Source: Syntrophomonadaceae bacterium (GTDB lineage Bacteria; Bacillota; Dethiobacteria; DTU022). From it: a DNA stretch of 8,505 nucleotides. The stretch is from NCBI GenBank assembly GCA_003558195.1, contig PWMM01000002.1, forward strand, positions 1 to 8,505, given 5' to 3'. Positions within the stretch are counted from its first letter, which is position 1; every line of letters starts with the position of its first letter. The notes under the pieces are model-generated. The model searched no databases and had not been told where the DNA came from. It saw only the letters and a program-made list of their open reading frames with translations. Shown piece by piece: positions 1 to 6,721 of the stretch. The position numbers and the translations under genes are program-made.

Positions 1-30
1 TAACCATTGTTATCCAATTCTAACATAATT

Positions 31-60
31 AAAGCCTGCGCAACAAGTTCGGGCAGGCTT
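31..60 (-). terminator. Putative intrinsic terminator after the 86-1201 gene
   Basis: The arms AAGCCTGC (32-39) and GCAGGCTT (53-60) form a perfect 8-bp inverted repeat around a 13-nt loop, 25 nt past the stop of the preceding minus-strand gene. Read on the minus strand, the stem is followed by TTAATTATG, so the U tract is short and broken. Position supports a terminator, but the weak U tract makes it only a moderate candidate. It could also be a processing or stability hairpin, or read into a gene beyond the window. Confidence 0.5.
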
Positions 61-85
61 AATACTCCAGTTTAAAATGATCAGT

Positions 86-1201
86 TCAGCCATCATCAGG
101 GGCAAGTTCAGAGACCAGGGCCCAGAGACTGCCTGAAACCAGGGAATGGCCTCCCAAAATAACCGGTACTGGACATGTAACTGCTAATTTAGTGAATTCT
201 CTTAGCCAGGGATTTTCCAGATCGTCCCATTTACCAAGGTCAGACAAAAACCGCTCACGATCTGAAAATCCATACTGGTAGTGGTACATTAAAACCCTGC
301 TATCAATAAATACACAGCGGGCTACCTGGGCAAGATATTGAAAAAAATGCTCCAAACCGGCATGATCCATCAGCAAACCCAGCAAAGATATCACTTCTTT
401 TGCTTCAATCCGGCCCAGCGATTTCATGCCCCGCTCTTCTGAAAAAACACGTAAGCGCAGTTTAAGTAATCTATTAAGGCGCTCAATCACCGGTGCCCCA
501 ACCCTGCCAATAATAGCAATATCTTCGTATTCTTCTTTAAGTATTAATTTGGCAGCCGCCAGCTTACTGCCATCTAAAGGCATGCTTTCCAGGGCTTTCC
601 TGGTCCGGGAGCCGGCAAAAGGCCCTTCTTTCAATACAATTAAATCAGAGGGCGTATCAATATCAAAGAGCAGGCCCAGAGTATGAGGCATAAGCTCCAT
701 TTTCAAATTAAGTTGATCACGCAGGGTCATGGCCAGGCTGTTATCTTTAGCCGGAAGCTCAACCTGGTTAATATTATCAGGGACAGTAAAAGCGATAATA
801 TCTACAGATTGAGTGTTATTAGTATAAACAAACTGCTCCCGGCTGAGCAGTTTATGGCAAATCATATTCAGCTCTTCCACTGTAATTAGAGGAGATCCGG
901 CCCCATTTAAACAAACAACTCGTTTAAGCTCATGTTGTTGAATCGCGTCCTGCAATTCTCGACCAAAATGAAACTCTTCTATATTCTTTTTATTAAGAAT
1001 TACCTTGGCACCCAACTCTTCAGCAGGGCTTACCAGCTCCGGCCTGTTAGTATGCAAATAAACTGCTTCAAAATGAGGTACCTGCTGAATCTTTTCCAGG
1101 TTGTCAAGCAATGCAGCCTGACGAACTTTAACCATCATTTCCTCAACCCAGCTTTTGGGATGGGAACCTTCAAACACTAAAGCACTAATGCCTTGGCCCA
1201 T
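86..1201 (-). CDS. Uncharacterised protein, degenerate MobA/CofC-like nucleotidyltransferase fold plus conserved C-terminal half
   Basis: A 371-residue soluble protein whose function I do not recognise. The N-terminal half (about 1-195) follows the order of a GT-A type nucleotidyltransferase: a first strand ISALVFEG (5-12), a central VVCLNGAGSPLIT (95-107) and FDIDTPSDLIVLK (179-191), the last resembling the DIDTPeDl segment of MobA, IspD and CofC proteins. The usual GGxSxRM nucleotide loop is absent, and the metal-binding Asp expected around GAGSP is replaced by Gly102, so activity is doubtful. The C-terminal half (about 215-371) has motifs I cannot assign: IIGRVGAP (230-237), VFIDSRVL (297-304), RERFLSDL (315-322) and PVILGGHSLVSGSLW (346-360). 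No signal peptide or membrane segment is seen. The ATG start has only a weak, distant GGAAGAGAG ribosome site; an upstream in-frame TGA limits extension. It follows hpf by 66 nt and may share its transcript. Confidence 0.8.
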   Translation of the reverse strand: MGQGISALVFEGSHPKSWVEEMMVKVRQAALLDNLEKIQQVPHFEAVYLHTNRPELVSPAEELGAKVILNKKNIEEFHFGRELQDAIQQHELKRVVCLNGAGSPLITVEELNMICHKLLSREQFVYTNNTQSVDIIAFTVPDNINQVELPAKDNSLAMTLRDQLNLKMELMPHTLGLLFDIDTPSDLIVLKEGPFAGSRTRKALESMPLDGSKLAAAKLILKEEYEDIAIIGRVGAPVIERLNRLLKLRLRVFSEERGMKSLGRIEAKEVISLLGLLMDHAGLEHFFQYLAQVARCVFIDSRVLMYHYQYGFSDRERFLSDLGKWDDLENPWLREFTKLAVTCPVPVILGGHSLVSGSLWALVSELAPDDG

Positions 1202-1267
1202 ACTACTGGATTTACTCTCTCTTCCTGCAAGTGTTCAGCTAATCGATTCCTGCTTATAATTGATGCT

Positions 1268-1807
1268 TTACTCTGGTTCAATTAATCCGTAATTTCCATC
1301 CTTACGGCAATAAATAACATTCGTTGCATTTGTGTCCGCATTAGCAAAAACGAAAAAACTATGGCCTAGCAGATCCATTTGCAGGATCGCTTCTTCAACC
1401 GTCATCGGTTTCAGTGGAAATCGCTTGGTTCTAACTACCCTTGGTCTATCTTCTTCGGCTCTTTCTTCAGCTTCAAGGGCAACCTGTTGTTCATTAATAG
1501 AGCGAAATCCTTTTTGCCTGCTCTGCTTTTTGATCCGAGTTTTATATTTTTTCACTTGTCGTTCCAGTTTATCGACAACCTGGTCTATAGAAGCATACAT
1601 ATCCCCGGTGGATTCTTCACCTCGCAAAATCATGCCATTCAAGTTAACAGTAACCTCTACAATATGATCTTCACGAATTACGCTCATTACTACCTGGACA
1701 TCAGTATTCTGATCAAAGTGCTTGTCCAATTTACCTAACTTTTTATAGGCATAGTCAACCAGCGAATTTGTGGCGTCGATATTTTTTCCACGTACATTTA
1801 TTTTCAT
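1268..1807 (-). CDS. hpf: Ribosome hibernation promoting factor, long form
   Basis: Long-form HPF (YvyD/RaiA family), a cytoplasmic protein that binds the 30S subunit and drives 100S ribosome dimers in stationary phase or stress. At 179 residues it has both parts of the long form: the N-terminal ribosome-binding domain (about 1-98; starts MKINVRGKNI, then VEVTVNLNG and the basic helix near KLERQVKKYKTRIKK), a charged linker (about 99-122), and the C-terminal dimerisation domain (about 123-179; VVRTKRFPLKPMTVEEAILQ, LLGHSFFVF, NVIYCRKDGNYGLIEPE). The short gamma-proteobacterial HPF and YfiA lack this last domain. ATG start with AGGAGG 9 nt upstream. It lies 97 nt behind comF, with a sigma-H-like promoter in that gap, so expression independent of the recD2-comF genes is likely. 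Confidence 0.97.
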   Translation of the reverse strand: MKINVRGKNIDATNSLVDYAYKKLGKLDKHFDQNTDVQVVMSVIREDHIVEVTVNLNGMILRGEESTGDMYASIDQVVDKLERQVKKYKTRIKKQSRQKGFRSINEQQVALEAEERAEEDRPRVVRTKRFPLKPMTVEEAILQMDLLGHSFFVFANADTNATNVIYCRKDGNYGLIEPE

Positions 1808-1815
1808 TACTATCG

Positions 1816-1821
1816 ACCTCC
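1816..1821 (-). promoter_or_regulatory. Ribosome binding site of hpf
   Basis: AGGAGG on the minus strand, 8 to 9 nt before the ATG of hpf. It lies just downstream of a small hairpin in the leader. Confidence 0.8.
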
Positions 1822-1825
1822 TGTT

Positions 1826-1845
1826 TAATATAGGCTTCTATATTA
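1826..1845 (-). other. Small hairpin in the hpf 5' leader
   Basis: The arms AATATAG (1827-1833) and CTATATT (1838-1844) pair perfectly around a 4-nt loop, with one more T-A pair outside (1826/1845). The hairpin sits at the expected 5' end of the transcript from the sigma-H-like promoter and ends a few bases before the Shine-Dalgarno. It is AT-rich and weak, so a role in mRNA stability or translation is only inference. Confidence 0.35.
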
Positions 1846-1854
1846 CTACATAAA

Positions 1855-1883
1855 GTATTCCCCAGTCCAGTGAAAAATCCTTC
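1855..1883 (-). promoter_or_regulatory. Candidate sigma-H promoter of hpf
   Basis: On the minus strand GAAGGATTT (1883-1875) matches the Bacillus sigma-H -35 consensus RnAGGAwWW at every position. After exactly 11 nt comes GGGGAATAC (1863-1855), which fits the -10 consensus RnnGAATww except for the last base. The site lies wholly in the comF-hpf gap, 48 nt before the hpf start codon. The Bacillus subtilis homologue yvyD is known to be controlled by sigma-B and sigma-H, which supports the reading. No equally good sigma-A site was seen in the gap. Confidence 0.6.
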
Positions 1884-1904
1884 CGCGAAAATTATGATAT
1901 AATC

Positions 1905-2717
1905 CTACCATTTCTCCAGGCCGCCATAAAAACCAGACCTCTGCATGACTCTGATATTGGGATTATAGGCAATGACGGCCCCCAAAACCCTTGCTCCTGT
2001 TTCATTCTTAAGAATAAAAGCAGCTTCTTTCATAGTCGCGCCAGTTGAATAAACATCATCTACTAAAAGAATAGTGGAGCCATGAAGTTTTTCAGGATGA
2101 CATGTAAAAGCTCCGCGCACATTCCGTCGCCTTTCATGACGGGAAATCGCAGTTTGAGACAGGGTATGTTTTGTTTTAAACAACAGATCACTTTTACAGG
2201 ACACTTTTAACAGCTTTGCCAAGCGGCAGCCTAGTAATTCTGCCTGGTTATAGCCTCTTTCTCTCTCCCGGTCAGGATGGAGGGGAAGGGGGACAATTAA
2301 ATCCGGTTGACAGTAACTGTTATTGAGTATTTCAAAAGCTAACCAGGTAGCAAGGGGATCGGCAACTGCCCGGCGGTTTTTATATTTAAAATCATGGATT
2401 AATTTACGCCAACGCTGATCATACAATGCTGCAAACAATAGCCCTTCTAAAGAAATGCTCTTGTTATGGCAATTACAAGGTGGCTCGTTACGGAAAAAAC
2501 CTTCACAAGCCGGACAAATTCTTCCACCTGTGGAATAATATTTTTGACAGGTTGTACACAAAGGCTTTAAGCTGGAAATAGGGATAATCGCCCTACAAAA
2601 CAGACAACGATCTGGAAATAGCTGATAAAGAAAGCTTTGAAACCAACTTTTAGGCTTTCTTATAATACCTTGTCCGGAATTATTAGTTTCTGGATTGATC
2701 TGATTAAGGCGGTTCAC
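1905..2717 (-). CDS. comF: ComF family phosphoribosyltransferase-like protein
   Basis: A 270-residue ComF-family protein. ComFC is needed for uptake and internalisation of transforming DNA in naturally competent bacteria, but family members occur widely, also where competence is unproven. The N-terminal part carries a zinc-binding cysteine set: C38-x2-C41, C54-x2-C57, C68-x2-C71 and C81-x-C83. The type I phosphoribosyltransferase domain follows, with DLIVPLPLH (139-147), ERGYNQAE (153-160), the family segment LSQTAISRHERRRNVRGAF (186-204), and the PRPP loop ILLVDDVYSTGAT (216-228) including the paired Asp220-Asp221. The start is GTG, with an AGAGGG-type ribosome site about 7 nt upstream. About 25 residues before the first cysteine motif form a longer tail than is usual. 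It lies 54 nt behind recD2 and is probably co-transcribed with it. Confidence 0.93.
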   Translation of the reverse strand: MNRLNQINPETNNSGQGIIRKPKSWFQSFLYQLFPDRCLFCRAIIPISSLKPLCTTCQKYYSTGGRICPACEGFFRNEPPCNCHNKSISLEGLLFAALYDQRWRKLIHDFKYKNRRAVADPLATWLAFEILNNSYCQPDLIVPLPLHPDRERERGYNQAELLGCRLAKLLKVSCKSDLLFKTKHTLSQTAISRHERRRNVRGAFTCHPEKLHGSTILLVDDVYSTGATMKEAAFILKNETGARVLGAVIAYNPNIRVMQRSGFYGGLEKW

Positions 2718-2771
2718 TTTTCAGCCCTCTGTCCTCAATATGATCCCCTGGATAAAAGTCTCTAGCACTGC

Positions 2772-4967
2772 TTAAATTTGAATTGTCTCTTCTTTCAGGC
2801 GCGCGCTTAAATAAGTATGTCGCTCTTCTGCCCTGTTATTCCGGACAGCAATAGCCATGGCTTTTTTGCTGCCGACCAGGACAGCCAATTTTTTAGCCCT
2901 TGTTATTCCTGTATACAGTAAATTTCTTTGCAGCAACATATAATGCTGAGTTAATATTGGCATAACAATGACAGGATATTCGCTACCCTGGCTTTTATGA
3001 ATAGACACAGCATAAGAAAGAACCAGTTCATCAAGCTCAGAGAAATCATAGATCACAGGTCTATCCATCAACACGTCACGAAAAGTAACAACCATTTCAG
3101 CAGTTTCCTTGTCAATGGCGGTTACCAGCCCGATATCGCCATTATAAACTTCTTTCTGATAATTATTGCGGATTTGCATTATTTTATCACCAAGGCGAAA
3201 TATAATCCCCCTGGCTGTTATTTCTAACTTGTCCCTGCCCGGAGGATTAAGCGCTTCTTGCAGCAATAGATTAAGCCTATCAACGCCGGCAGCTGTTTTA
3301 CGCATTGGTGTAAGCACCTGGAGATCCAGCAGGGGATCATAAGGGCCATAATTGGGCAAACGCTCTCGGCATAACTGGACAACCAGTTCAGCGGCCTTTT
3401 CGGCGTCTTCTTCATGCATAAAAAAGAAATCTTTCTTTTTTACATTTAAATAAGGCATATCCCCTTGGTTCACCCTGTGAGCATTCACTACAATCATACT
3501 CTCCCGAGCCTGTCGGAATATATACCCCAGGCGATAACACTGGATCACTTTGGAATTTATTAAATCACGCAGCACGTTTCCCGCTCCAACAGCGGGAAGT
3601 TGATCGACATCCCCTACCATAATCAAACGGCTGCCGACTGGCATGGCTTTTAGAAGATTGTACATTAGCAAAAGATCAACCATTGAGGCTTCGTCAATAA
3701 TGATCACCCTGGCTTCAATAGGGTTATCCGCATTTCGTTTAAAACTAAATCCTTCTCCATCAGTAAAACTGTATTCCAGCATACGGTGTATAGTAAAAGC
3801 TTCCTGACCAGTAGCTTCCGTAACCCTTTTAGCCGCTCTACCTGTAGGAGCTGCCAGCAATACCTTCTGCCTCAATTTTCTATATATCGAAAGCAGGGCT
3901 TTAATGGTCGTCGTTTTCCCGGTACCGGGACCACCAGTAACAATTAGCACTCCATTTTGCATTGCCAGATCTAAAACCTGTAACTGTTCATCTGTTAAAT
4001 GGGGGTTATCATGGCTAACAGCCCCAAGTGCCTGGCTGGTTTCCAGGGGTGAATAAGACCTGGCTTCCTTACTTAATTTATTAATTAAAGCCGCAGAGTT
4101 TTTCTCTGCCTGGTAAAAAGGTGCATAATAAATTGCTTCGTCTTCTGCTAAGGGTTCACTATATATAATTTTTTTAAAAACCATATCCTGCAGTTGCTGC
4201 TCCAGGTACTCCTCGGAAAGAGCTTTTTCAGAATCTTTTAAGAGATCATTGGCTCTTTCAAATAATTCTTTTTTGGGCAAATAAACATGCCCTTGTTCCG
4301 ATGCCCGGTTAAGGTTATAAGCAAATGAAGCCTGGATCCTCTCCGGTGCATCTTCAGGAATCCCTAGCTTAAGGGCAATCTTATCTGCAGTTTTAAAACC
4401 AACCCCGAAAATATCTTCAGCCATACGATAGGGGTTTTCTTTGACCTGCTCGATGGTATGGGAGCCATACCGCCGGTAAAGCCGCATAGCCTGGTTAATT
4501 CCTATACCGTATCCCTGCAAGAATATTAATACATTTTGCACATCTTTGTACTTACGGTAACTATCGATAATATCAGCAGTCTTTCTTGCGCCAATACCCT
4601 CTACTTCCTGCAATCTTTCAGGCTCATTTTCTAAGATATCAAGAGTATCTAATCCATAGTGTTCGACAATTTTATTTGCAGTAACCGGTCCGATTCCCTT
4701 AATTAATCCTGAAGACAAGTAACTTTTCAGCCCAGCTTCAGTTGCCGGCAACAGGCGTTCCCAGTGCTCAACAGAAAGCTGCTGTCCATACCGGGGATGA
4801 ACCTGCCACTGGCCTTTAACAAGCAAACTTTCTCCTTCCTGCATGGAAGGAAAGCTACCCACTATGGTAACCAGTTTGCTATCACGGCAGCGTAAAACAC
4901 CAACCAGGTACGAACTCTCGTTACTATAGAATCTAATTTTTTCAAGGGTTCCTTCGATTTGTTCCAG
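2772..4967 (-). CDS. recD2: RecD2 (RecD-like) ATP-dependent 5'-3' DNA helicase, CTG start
   Basis: Superfamily 1B helicase of the RecD2 type, which acts in DNA repair and replication without RecBC. The reading frame to the stop gives 731 residues from the proposed CTG start. The N-terminal OB-like region reads EQIEGTLEKIRF...SYLVGVLR...LVTIVGSFP, which fits the family; without it the protein would start at a GTG (4862) inside that conserved strand. Helix-hairpin-helix repeats follow (about 82-200, with GIGPVTANKI and GIGARKTADI). Helicase motifs: Walker A GGPGTGKT (345-352), DEAS (425-428), GDVDQLPAVG (452-461), SIHKSQGSEYP (655-665) and LLYTGITRAKK (683-693). No in-frame ATG, GTG or TTG lies between the upstream stop and the CTG, and a perfect AGGAGG (4975-4980) stands 7 nt before the CTG. 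It lies 181 nt behind metK and 54 nt before comF. Confidence 0.93.
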   Translation of the reverse strand: MEQIEGTLEKIRFYSNESSYLVGVLRCRDSKLVTIVGSFPSMQEGESLLVKGQWQVHPRYGQQLSVEHWERLLPATEAGLKSYLSSGLIKGIGPVTANKIVEHYGLDTLDILENEPERLQEVEGIGARKTADIIDSYRKYKDVQNVLIFLQGYGIGINQAMRLYRRYGSHTIEQVKENPYRMAEDIFGVGFKTADKIALKLGIPEDAPERIQASFAYNLNRASEQGHVYLPKKELFERANDLLKDSEKALSEEYLEQQLQDMVFKKIIYSEPLAEDEAIYYAPFYQAEKNSAALINKLSKEARSYSPLETSQALGAVSHDNPHLTDEQLQVLDLAMQNGVLIVTGGPGTGKTTTIKALLSIYRKLRQKVLLAAPTGRAAKRVTEATGQEAFTIHRMLEYSFTDGEGFSFKRNADNPIEARVIIIDEASMVDLLLMYNLLKAMPVGSRLIMVGDVDQLPAVGAGNVLRDLINSKVIQCYRLGYIFRQARESMIVVNAHRVNQGDMPYLNVKKKDFFFMHEEDAEKAAELVVQLCRERLPNYGPYDPLLDLQVLTPMRKTAAGVDRLNLLLQEALNPPGRDKLEITARGIIFRLGDKIMQIRNNYQKEVYNGDIGLVTAIDKETAEMVVTFRDVLMDRPVIYDFSELDELVLSYAVSIHKSQGSEYPVIVMPILTQHYMLLQRNLLYTGITRAKKLAVLVGSKKAMAIAVRNNRAEERHTYLSARLKEETIQI

Positions 4968-4974
4968 TTGGCAA

Positions 4975-4980
4975 CCTCCT
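4975..4980 (-). promoter_or_regulatory. Ribosome binding site that decides the recD2 CTG start
   Basis: A perfect AGGAGG on the minus strand with a 7-nt spacer to CTG at 4967-4965. This is the best-placed start signal for the extended recD2 frame. The nearest in-frame GTG, at 4862, is 35 codons further in. Confidence 0.75.
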
Positions 4981-5015
4981 GCATCATAAATCTTCGGGTT
5001 ATTTCAATATTGCAT

Positions 5016-5048
5016 CTCTGCCCTCTCCCTGTAGGGAAGAGGGCAGAG
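5016..5048 (-). other. Strong GC-rich hairpin in the metK-recD2 gap
   Basis: CTCTGCCCTC (5016-5025) and GAGGGCAGAG (5039-5048) are perfect 10-bp inverted arms. The inner bases TCCCT and AGGGA can extend the stem past a one-base bulge. The structure lies about 50 nt before the recD2 start. No T tract follows on the minus strand, so it does not look like a standard intrinsic terminator. It could be a transcript end with another mechanism, an mRNA processing or stability element, or a dispersed palindromic repeat. Confidence 0.6.
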
Positions 5049-5111
5049 AAATCACCCTTATTTATCAACTGTTCTTCAGAATCCTGTGGTGATAAACAGC
5101 CTTTTAGCTAT

Positions 5112-5140
5112 AATCTATCAAATACTTCCCTTTAACTCAA
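5112..5140 (-). promoter_or_regulatory. Weak candidate sigma-A promoter for recD2
   Basis: TTGAGT (5140-5135) and TAGATT (5117-5112) with a 17-nt spacer, directly behind the metK stop. Each box matches the consensus at 4 of 6 positions, which is common by chance in AT-rich DNA. It would place the 5016-5048 hairpin in the recD2 leader. recD2 may instead be reached by read-through from metK. Confidence 0.25.
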
Positions 5141-5148
5141 GTTCAAGA

Positions 5149-6336
5149 TTAAAGCACTTCCTTAAGCTGCTCGACTTTATCAAGACGCTCCCAGGTTAAA
5201 TCCAGTTCAGGTCGGCCAAAATGGCCATAAGATGCCAGCTGACTGTAAATCGGGCGCCGTAGCTGTAATTGATCTATGATGGCGGCAGGCCTTAAATCAA
5301 AATGTTTCTTCACAGCCTCAGTGATATTCTTGACAGGAACCTTTTCTGTACCATAAGTTTCAATCATCATGGAAACAGGATGGGCTACCCCAATTGCATA
5401 AGCAATTTGCAACTGACATCTGGTAGCCAGACCTGCTGCTACAATGTTCTTAGCCACATATCGAGCTGCATAAGAAGCCGAACGATCAACTTTCGTGGGA
5501 TCCTTACCGGAAAATGCTCCTCCCCCATGAGCAGCATATCCACCGTATGTGTCAACTATGATTTTCCTGCCGGTTAATCCGGCATCGCCTTGAGGGCCGC
5601 CAATCACAAAACGGCCAGTGGGGTTTATAAAAAAGCGCGTTTCAGGAACTATCAGCTCTTTAGGAGCAATCTCCCTTACAACAAGCTCTACCAAATCTTT
5701 TTCAATTTGTTCCAAAGAAACCTCTTCACTATGTTGAGCAGAAACTATAACATTATCAAGGCGTACAGGTTTACCATTTTCATAAACAACCGTTACCTGG
5801 GTTTTACCATCTGGCCGCAAATAATCAACTAACCCTTCTTTGCGAACATCAGTTAATCGCTGTGCCATTTTATGAGCAAGAGCGATAGGCATAGGCATAA
5901 GTTCAGGGGTCTCTTCACAGGCATAGCCGAACATAATCCCTTGATCCCCGGCACCAATTCGATCATAATCATCTCCTTGCTGCTTGCCCCTTACCTCAAA
6001 TGCTTCATTCACACCTTGCGATATATCAGGTGACTGTTCGTCAATAGAAGTCAGAACGGCGCATGTTTCTCCATCAAACCCGAATTTTGCTCTTGTATAA
6101 CCGATATCGAGGACTTTATCCCTCACTAATTTCGGTATATCAACATAACATTCAGTGGTTATTTCTCCGCAAACTAAAACCAATCCAGTAGTAACCATAG
6201 TTTCTGCAGCAACCCTGCCCATGGGGTCTTGCTCCATTATGGCATCAAGGATAGTATCAGAAATCTGGTCCGCCAGTTTATCTGGATGCCCCTCGGTTAC
6301 TGATTCAGATGAAAACAGGTAATCACATTGATGCAC
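5149..6336 (-). CDS. metK: S-adenosylmethionine synthetase (methionine adenosyltransferase)
   Basis: Cytoplasmic enzyme that makes S-adenosylmethionine from methionine and ATP. At 395 residues it is full length for the family. Visible signatures are the N-terminal SESVTEGHPDKLADQISD (10-27) with the catalytic His of GHPDK, the motif GAGDQGIMFGYA (128-139), the phosphate loop GGGAFSGKDPTKVDRS (271-286), and a normal C-terminus with GHFGRPELDLTWER (371-384). The start is GTG, preceded by AAGGAGGAG about 9 nt upstream; the family N-terminus begins a few residues in, so this start fits. Regulation can be read directly: a sigma-A promoter, SAM-I riboswitch and terminator precede it, so its product should lower its own expression. 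Between the terminator and the start codon lie a further 225 nt of untranslated leader. Confidence 0.98.
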   Translation of the reverse strand: MHQCDYLFSSESVTEGHPDKLADQISDTILDAIMEQDPMGRVAAETMVTTGLVLVCGEITTECYVDIPKLVRDKVLDIGYTRAKFGFDGETCAVLTSIDEQSPDISQGVNEAFEVRGKQQGDDYDRIGAGDQGIMFGYACEETPELMPMPIALAHKMAQRLTDVRKEGLVDYLRPDGKTQVTVVYENGKPVRLDNVIVSAQHSEEVSLEQIEKDLVELVVREIAPKELIVPETRFFINPTGRFVIGGPQGDAGLTGRKIIVDTYGGYAAHGGGAFSGKDPTKVDRSASYAARYVAKNIVAAGLATRCQLQIAYAIGVAHPVSMMIETYGTEKVPVKNITEAVKKHFDLRPAAIIDQLQLRRPIYSQLASYGHFGRPELDLTWERLDKVEQLKEVL

Positions 6337-6403
6337 TATTTTTCTCCTCCTTAGCTTTATATGAAAGTTTATTTTAGCTTTTAAACTAATGCCAGATATA
6401 ATT

Positions 6404-6436
6404 AAAAATAATGGGTTTTATTTTTGGGTAATCCCA
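6404..6436 (-). other. Two small inverted repeats in the metK leader
   Basis: AAAAATAA (6404-6411) and TTATTTTT (6418-6425) pair perfectly around a 6-nt loop. Next to it TGGG (6425-6428) and CCCA (6433-6436) form a 4-bp stem around TAAT. Both are weak and lie in the untranslated stretch 6337-6561 between the riboswitch terminator and metK. I see no gene, second aptamer or convincing second promoter in that stretch. These may be chance AT-rich structures. Confidence 0.3.
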
Positions 6437-6561
6437 AGCTTTGACTATACAGCATACCATTCATGCGCCTGACATTAATCAAATTGCGTTACATCATTTC
6501 TGGTATACAGGTTAAGTCTACTTCACCACCAATCCAAGCTGATAATGTAAAACCCTTCAAC

Positions 6562-6593
6562 AAAAAAAGCCTCTATCCTCAAGAGGCCTTTTT
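6562..6593 (-). terminator. Riboswitch-controlled intrinsic terminator of metK
   Basis: On the minus strand GCCTCT (6587-6582) and AGAGGC (6574-6569) form a stem around a 7-nt loop, followed directly by seven T (6568-6562). A5 upstream of the stem can pair with the T run through one G-U step, giving about 12 bp. The 5' arm can instead pair with the 3' strand of aptamer helix P1: AGAGG (6602-6598) with CCTCT (6586-6582). This gives the mutually exclusive antiterminator expected for an S-box OFF switch. The palindrome is also T-flanked on the plus strand. Confidence 0.9.
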
Positions 6594-6597
6594 GGCA

Positions 6598-6700
6598 CCT
6601 CTCATCTCCCGGGTTATCCCCGCAGCAATTAGCACCGTGAACAATTGAACCGGTTGCCGGGATTCATCGGGGCTGTCCCTCCTCCGCTCTCGATAAGAGT
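6598..6700 (-). promoter_or_regulatory. SAM-I (S-box) riboswitch aptamer
   Basis: The minus-strand RNA contains the S-box landmarks in order: CTCTTATCGAGAG at the 5' side, GGAGGGACAGCCC, the kink-turn segment GATGAA, CCCGGCAACC, ACGGTGCTAATT, GGGATAAC, and the closing GATGAGAG. Helix P1 is formed by CTCTTATC (6699-6692) and GATGAGAG (6606-6599), 8 bp with one wobble. High SAM should stabilise P1 and free the terminator just downstream, stopping transcription before metK. The placement directly before metK, after a promoter and before an intrinsic terminator, makes the assignment very firm. Confidence 0.97.
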
Positions 6701-6721
6701 TATATATAATATTATAATACT

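Noticed and set aside
426..1180. Three plus-strand frames opposite the 86-1201 gene
   Set aside because: They are antisense shadows; the minus-strand frame is long, continuous and has recognisable fold motifs.
1332..1738. Two overlapping plus-strand frames opposite hpf
   Set aside because: They are antisense to a complete, well-recognised hpf gene and have low-complexity Ser/Phe-rich translations.
3224..3415. Minus-strand frame of 63 residues within recD2
   Set aside because: It lies wholly inside the recD2 helicase region in a different frame and is a shadow.
4862..5068. 68-residue minus-strand open frame before recD2, beginning MINKGDF
   Set aside because: It overlaps the conserved N-terminal part of recD2 in another frame, runs through the hairpin and the AGGAGG, and resembles no family. 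The recD2 frame with a CTG start explains the same bases better.
6337..6561. Possible small leader peptide gene or second promoter in the metK leader
   Set aside because: Short ATG frames such as ATG-ATG-TAA have no ribosome site, and the -35/-10-like pairs seen are poor matches.
6463..6648. Plus-strand open frame of 61 residues
   Set aside because: It runs across the riboswitch terminator and aptamer on the opposite strand, has no good ribosome site, and shows no family signature.
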